A stretch of DNA of 64,000 nt from Laceyella tengchongensis. Its GTDB lineage: Bacteria; Bacillota; Bacilli; Thermoactinomycetales; Thermoactinomycetaceae. Shown here one piece after another: positions 61,201 to 64,000 of this stretch; position 1 is the stretch's first letter, and every line of letters begins with the position of its first letter. A program made the position numbers and the translations under genes. The notes under the pieces are model-generated. The model was not told the origin of the DNA. It saw only the letters and a program-made list of their open reading frames with translations, and made no database searches. The stretch lies in assembly GCF_900182735.1 (NCBI RefSeq), contig NZ_FXTU01000001.1:1-64000 (forward strand), read 5' to 3'.

Positions 61201-61499
61201 ATGCGGATGATATAGGGTTCCATGCGCCGTTGGTACGTAAGGGTTCCAAACTGCGATTGCTGAAACCGGAAGAGCGTCATCCGAAGCGTCTGGCTCATCC
61301 CCAGACAGAGTGGGATCTGCTGCATGGCCTGATTCTTGCCTACCGGGAAGGTGATGTTCCAGTCGCTCGTGCATACTTGGCACAACATGCGAAGGAGAAA
61401 GGGCAGACCGTATTGGACCTTTTAGCCGTCTGGACAGCGGAGATGACAGAGGAAGAGCTTCGGCGGGAAGGAGAAGCTATCCTGTTCGGCTTGAGATAA
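58284..61499 (+). CDS. DUF1156 DNA methyltransferase of the antiphage array
   Basis: A 1071-residue adenine/cytosine methyltransferase. N-terminal DUF1156 segment (VRFIEAGFPCHQVGAETQRERG and FLHVWWARRPLTPSRAAIL), SAM motif I TVMDPTAGGGSIPFEAL (about residues 218-235), a Cys-rich pair CPHCEGEAP and CVHCRQA, and catalytic motif IV VDLICVDPPYYNN (about 664-676) with DPPY. It would modify self-DNA in a methylation-based defence system. Translation start is the ATG at 58284 after gggagaggag; the frame is open upstream. Confidence 0.92.
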   Translation: MTTQNQTRAEVRFIEAGFPCHQVGAETQRERGASSALPPLYFLHVWWARRPLTPSRAAILGSLLPAGTDPDWFLRQLGIEKVQAIVNGVPWILDDKLIERVARDEFGQETLDLDAVVYRALQREKATRAEHRKLIAQIVDQSPHVQEYSAIQKWQTLSQPLPEPFPVEGTRLRVERVAADPAWFKELMEIAKNIGVRVPNMYGYSRAYTRQPEWGDSNITVMDPTAGGGSIPFEALRLGYRAIANDLNPVATVIQYATLDYPARFGKNLKMEIGNWGQKLISVLDNRLNEVFPRVFPLPESERMFLRAHLKQFPELVSEYDQEETTTYLFARQVTCPHCEGEAPLLNTSWLSKEGEKWAVRIVTDGKKKGGTVKFEPYRLQGKKGPNGEDPDFATVNKGVGLCVHCRQAIPSDEIKAQARGESPRGTWKDRLYCVVAVRYQPKLDKDGQPQRYKSGVKAGEIKTEKITFFHAPNEQDLKALEEAEFQLKQRWDEWDQEGLIPTERFPQGNDMRPINYGMNRWCDMFTPRQLLGQLTLVEELNRLKPQIIEELGQEKGKAVVTYLQFVIDKLLDYNSRQTRWEFTRGVIKGTFGRHDYSLKWTFGEMIYTGPYSGPAWALSQILDAYQGIAELVAPLHEKLQGVAPPVTILHGTAAHTGVPDRSVDLICVDPPYYNNVQYAELSDYFYVWQKRTLSDLYPDLFKRRLTNKTDEAVANPARDGSTSNAAQRYEELMGEIFADCRRVLKDEGILTIMFTHKTQEAWEALTRSLIEQGWKITSSMPVESESSASMHQKGMAAAASSIFLTCRKREQGNQAPATWTGFGGTGVAQRIRTAVREGLKEFEPLKLNPVDEMVACYGRALQVLSEHWPVLDGDELVSPIRAMNEASAVVAEHQISRLTRGRLKVEDLNPEAAMSLTLYGIFGLNEFPYDEALNLSRSLNIALEMRPAGYSVQNRMLGINDANRGRSTRGTDADDIGFHAPLVRKGSKLRLLKPEERHPKRLAHPQTEWDLLHGLILAYREGDVPVARAYLAQHAKEKGQTVLDLLAVWTAEMTEEELRREGEAILFGLR

Positions 61500-61533
61500 G
61501 AATCACCGGCGGATCATAGATAGGAGGAACATC

Positions 61534-64000
61534 ATGACCGAGATAAGAGAGAGTAGGAACAACCAAGGACTGAGATCACGCGAGTGGCTTCTCTCTTACA
61601 AGACCTCCTCCACCATGATCGGAGACAGGCCAGTCAATATGTTACATGACTTTTACATTCCGGCACTCAGCCGCGCGGTTCGCTATGACCGCGTGGCCGG
61701 GTATTTCCGTTCCACTTCTCTGGCAGCCGCTTCCCAAGGATTTTCTGCTTTTGCCAATCAAGGTGGAAAAATGCGCCTGATCGTTGGTGCTGATCTGGAA
61801 CCGAACGATGTAAAAGCGATCTTACAAGGAGATGCAAAAAGACTTTCGGAAAAGCTGACTGAAGAATTGGAACAGGCGGACTCTTGGCCGGAAGGTGTTC
61901 GTAACGGTGTGACATTGTTGGCCTGGATGGTGGAGAAAGGATATCTGGAAGTTCGGGTGGCTTTTCGGCTGCACAAAGATACCGGAGAGCCGATTTCCTT
62001 TGATTCGATGGAAGATGGTTATGTTCACGAGAAGTGGTTTGTGTTTACCGACGAATATGGGAACCGGATGTATGGAGCCGGATCGCTCAATGAGTCCAAA
62101 ACCGCACTGCATCTGAATGCGGAGAATATTGATATCCATTGTGACTGGTGGGGAGAAACGGATCGGAAAAGAGTCGATGAAGCGGCTGAATCATTTGAAA
62201 CGCTCTGGGAAGGGAAAGTTCGTCATATACGCGTGCTGACTCTCCCGGAAGCGGTTCGGCGCCGGCTGGTTCGGTTTGCTCAAGACGTGAAAAGGCCGCT
62301 GGAAACCGACGGAACCAGCGAGATTCCCGAGCCCTCGACAAAAGCGGAAAAGGTTCAGCCGGATGGAATTCCTTCCGCGCTTGAGCGGCTGAAGTTCGCC
62401 GTGTTACGGGATGCACCCAAAATGCCGGGTGGGCGTTATGTTGGGTTGGAAACGGCACCGGTTGAACCGTGGCCCCATCAGATCATGGTTGTCCGTCGAT
62501 TAGTGGAGAACTGGCCGTATTCTTATCTGCTGTGTGATGAGGTGGGTTTAGGTAAAACGATCGAAGCGGGACTGGCCATTCGTTGTTTGCATTTGGCGGG
62601 ATGGGCCAAACGGATTTTAATTGCTGCCCCTGCAAGTTTAACCACCCAATGGCAGCGTCAGCTTGCCTCCAAATTATTGTTGTCTTTTGGCCGGGTGATG
62701 ACACCGGGAATACGGCATCACTATATCTTGCCTGTTGAGGAGGACTTCACTTCTGGTTCGTTTTATGAGCCGAATCTCGTCATTGTGTCAACCGGCCTTA
62801 TGTCGCGGCGGGAGAGGATCAAGCAACTGGAAATGGCTGAAGAATTTGACATCGTTTTGGTGGATGAGGCCCATATGGCCCGGCGGAAAAACCCTTCCAA
62901 GGGAGCAGAGGCCAATCCTCAGTTCGGTCATCTTTATACGACGATCCGGGATCACTTACGGGGGCGGACGCGCAGTTTGTGGCTGGCCACCGCTACACCG
63001 ATGCAGATTCACCCGGTGGAGGTTAGCGATTTGATCGCTTTGACGAATCGGGTGGGAGCATTTCAGTACGATCCTACATTGACCATGAAATATTACGATA
63101 TTCTCGGCAGGCTGCTACAAGGCGAGAAAATTGGTTCGGCTGATTGGGATTTCCTGCGGCGATCCATTTTGGGAACCCAGCGTCAGGATCATAAATATTG
63201 GGAGTTTTTGACCGACGTGGTTATCAGCGGTCGGATTCGAAGCGATGCTCGCCAGTGGTTGGAATTTAACCGGGTTCCACGCGGTACCAGAAACCAACAA
63301 CTGATGTCACGTCTAATCTTCAGTGCCTCACCCCTGTCCCGGGTCATGCTCCGCCATACCCGTCAATTGCTTGAGATTTATCGGGAAAACGGTGAACTGC
63401 AACAGAACCTAGCTAAGAGGGAAATCCGTGATCTTCCTCAAATCCGTTTTAATGCACTGGAGCGGAAGATCTATGATCAGTTGGAAGAGTACTGCAAAGG
63501 TCTGGTGGTACAGATCGGCCCCCAAGAAGAGAACAAGCAGATGATCAGTTTCCTCCTCAGCTTCCTGAGGCTTCGATTTGCCTCCAGTTTATATGCATTT
63601 CAGAAAACAATCGAACGGCGTCTCAAGAGAGTGGAAGAGACGCTTCGGCATCAGTACAAAACCAATGGAGAAGAATATGACGGAAGTGGAATAGAAGATC
63701 TTGTCTTTAATGATGAGGTGGAGGAGGAAGACCCGGGAATCACTGACAAACTGTTGAAAAATCGGACGCCTGCTGACCTTCGGTGGGAGCAGGAACGGCT
63801 CAAAAAAATGCTCAAAGACATGGAAGAGTTACACGGTCAATCTTCCAAGATGCTGTTCTTGCTTAGAGAGCTGGATAATCGTAGGAACCGTCATACGAGG
63901 AGGATTCGCCAAACGGTCATTTTCACCAGATTCTACGATACGCTGGTGGATATCGTTCAGCGGCTCAAAAGAGCCGATCCTGAAATGCGAATCGGGACAT
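61534..64000 (+). CDS. PLD/SNF2-type helicase of the antiphage array, partial
   Basis: At least 822 codons, cut by the window end. From the ATG at 61534 (aggagg site) the frame has no stop. Near residue 164 there is HEKWFVF and near 184 GSLNES, a phospholipase-D-like half site (HxK, D, GS). Helicase motifs follow: LCDEVGLGKTIEAGL (motif I, about residue 335), VLVDEAHMARR (DEAH, about 443) and LATATPMQI (motif III). This matches the PLD plus SNF2 helicase seen next to DUF1156 methyltransferases in DISARM-related arrays. Role: DNA translocation or processing in defence. Confidence 0.9.
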   Translation, partial: MTEIRESRNNQGLRSREWLLSYKTSSTMIGDRPVNMLHDFYIPALSRAVRYDRVAGYFRSTSLAAASQGFSAFANQGGKMRLIVGADLEPNDVKAILQGDAKRLSEKLTEELEQADSWPEGVRNGVTLLAWMVEKGYLEVRVAFRLHKDTGEPISFDSMEDGYVHEKWFVFTDEYGNRMYGAGSLNESKTALHLNAENIDIHCDWWGETDRKRVDEAAESFETLWEGKVRHIRVLTLPEAVRRRLVRFAQDVKRPLETDGTSEIPEPSTKAEKVQPDGIPSALERLKFAVLRDAPKMPGGRYVGLETAPVEPWPHQIMVVRRLVENWPYSYLLCDEVGLGKTIEAGLAIRCLHLAGWAKRILIAAPASLTTQWQRQLASKLLLSFGRVMTPGIRHHYILPVEEDFTSGSFYEPNLVIVSTGLMSRRERIKQLEMAEEFDIVLVDEAHMARRKNPSKGAEANPQFGHLYTTIRDHLRGRTRSLWLATATPMQIHPVEVSDLIALTNRVGAFQYDPTLTMKYYDILGRLLQGEKIGSADWDFLRRSILGTQRQDHKYWEFLTDVVISGRIRSDARQWLEFNRVPRGTRNQQLMSRLIFSASPLSRVMLRHTRQLLEIYRENGELQQNLAKREIRDLPQIRFNALERKIYDQLEEYCKGLVVQIGPQEENKQMISFLLSFLRLRFASSLYAFQKTIERRLKRVEETLRHQYKTNGEEYDGSGIEDLVFNDEVEEEDPGITDKLLKNRTPADLRWEQERLKKMLKDMEELHGQSSKMLFLLRELDNRRNRHTRRIRQTVIFTRFYDTLVDIVQRLKRADPEMRIGT

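Overview
The window reads as chromosomal DNA of a spore-former-type Bacillota. The 16S rRNA tail, the helix 45 neighbourhood with its compensated base changes, frequent GTG/TTG starts with strong AGGAGG-type ribosome binding sites, the SufCDSUB operon order and the DapH-type lysine pathway point to Bacillales, most likely the Thermoactinomycetaceae. The family is inference; the phylum is well supported. Core stretches look GC-balanced, while about 32.4-39 kb and 43-50 kb are visibly AT-rich and full of small or unrecognised genes, so they look acquired.

Layout. 1-300: the 3' end of a 16S rRNA gene followed at once by a terminator instead of a 23S gene. 0.3-9 kb: ordinary chromosomal genes (TlpA-like thioredoxin, EamA transporter, DUF1802 protein, quinone oxidoreductase, AhpD-like protein, c-di-AMP-binding CBS protein, CPBP protease). 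9.4-14.6 kb: complete sufCDSUB iron-sulfur operon. 14.9-18.05 kb: dapH, a class III aminotransferase and an M20 deacetylase, forming the acetylated branch of diaminopimelate/lysine synthesis. 18.4-19.9 kb: an HTH-TPR regulator translationally coupled to a 59-codon secreted pro-peptide with a tandem motif, a candidate quorum-sensing pair. 20-22 kb: YihY and AI-2E family membrane proteins. 22.3-24.6 kb: a tiny acidic ORF, a probable structured RNA and a three-gene PIN-domain operon. 24.7-28.3 kb: GNAT acetyltransferase, nicotinate phosphoribosyltransferase, JAMM protein, cyclase/formamidase-like hydrolase. 28.5-32.1 kb: lipoproteins and a membrane protein of unknown role. 32.4-37.4 kb: a three-permease ABC exporter facing a vWA lipoprotein operon that ends in a 42-residue hydrophobic peptide. 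38-40.5 kb: cupin protein and a DUF559 nuclease.

40.9-42.7 kb is a junction where a truncated galE runs into the tail of a phage structural gene, followed by an intact holin and amidase. 42.8-46.1 kb carries a second HTH-TPR regulator facing a row of small unknown genes, and 46.2-50.2 kb a four-gene surface-glycan-like cassette (TupA-like ATP-grasp, oxidoreductase, methyltransferase, glycosyltransferase). valS with a T-box leader follows. From 54.4 kb to the end runs a DUF499 ATPase / DUF3780-like / DUF1156 methyltransferase / PLD-SNF2 helicase array of a known antiphage type related to DISARM and BREX; the helicase is cut by the window edge.

The strongest new-looking item is the regulator/pro-peptide pair at 18404-19898. 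Next come the PIN-domain operon with its neighbouring RNA, the small-peptide end of the vWA operon, and the second TPR regulator with its palindrome and small-gene row.
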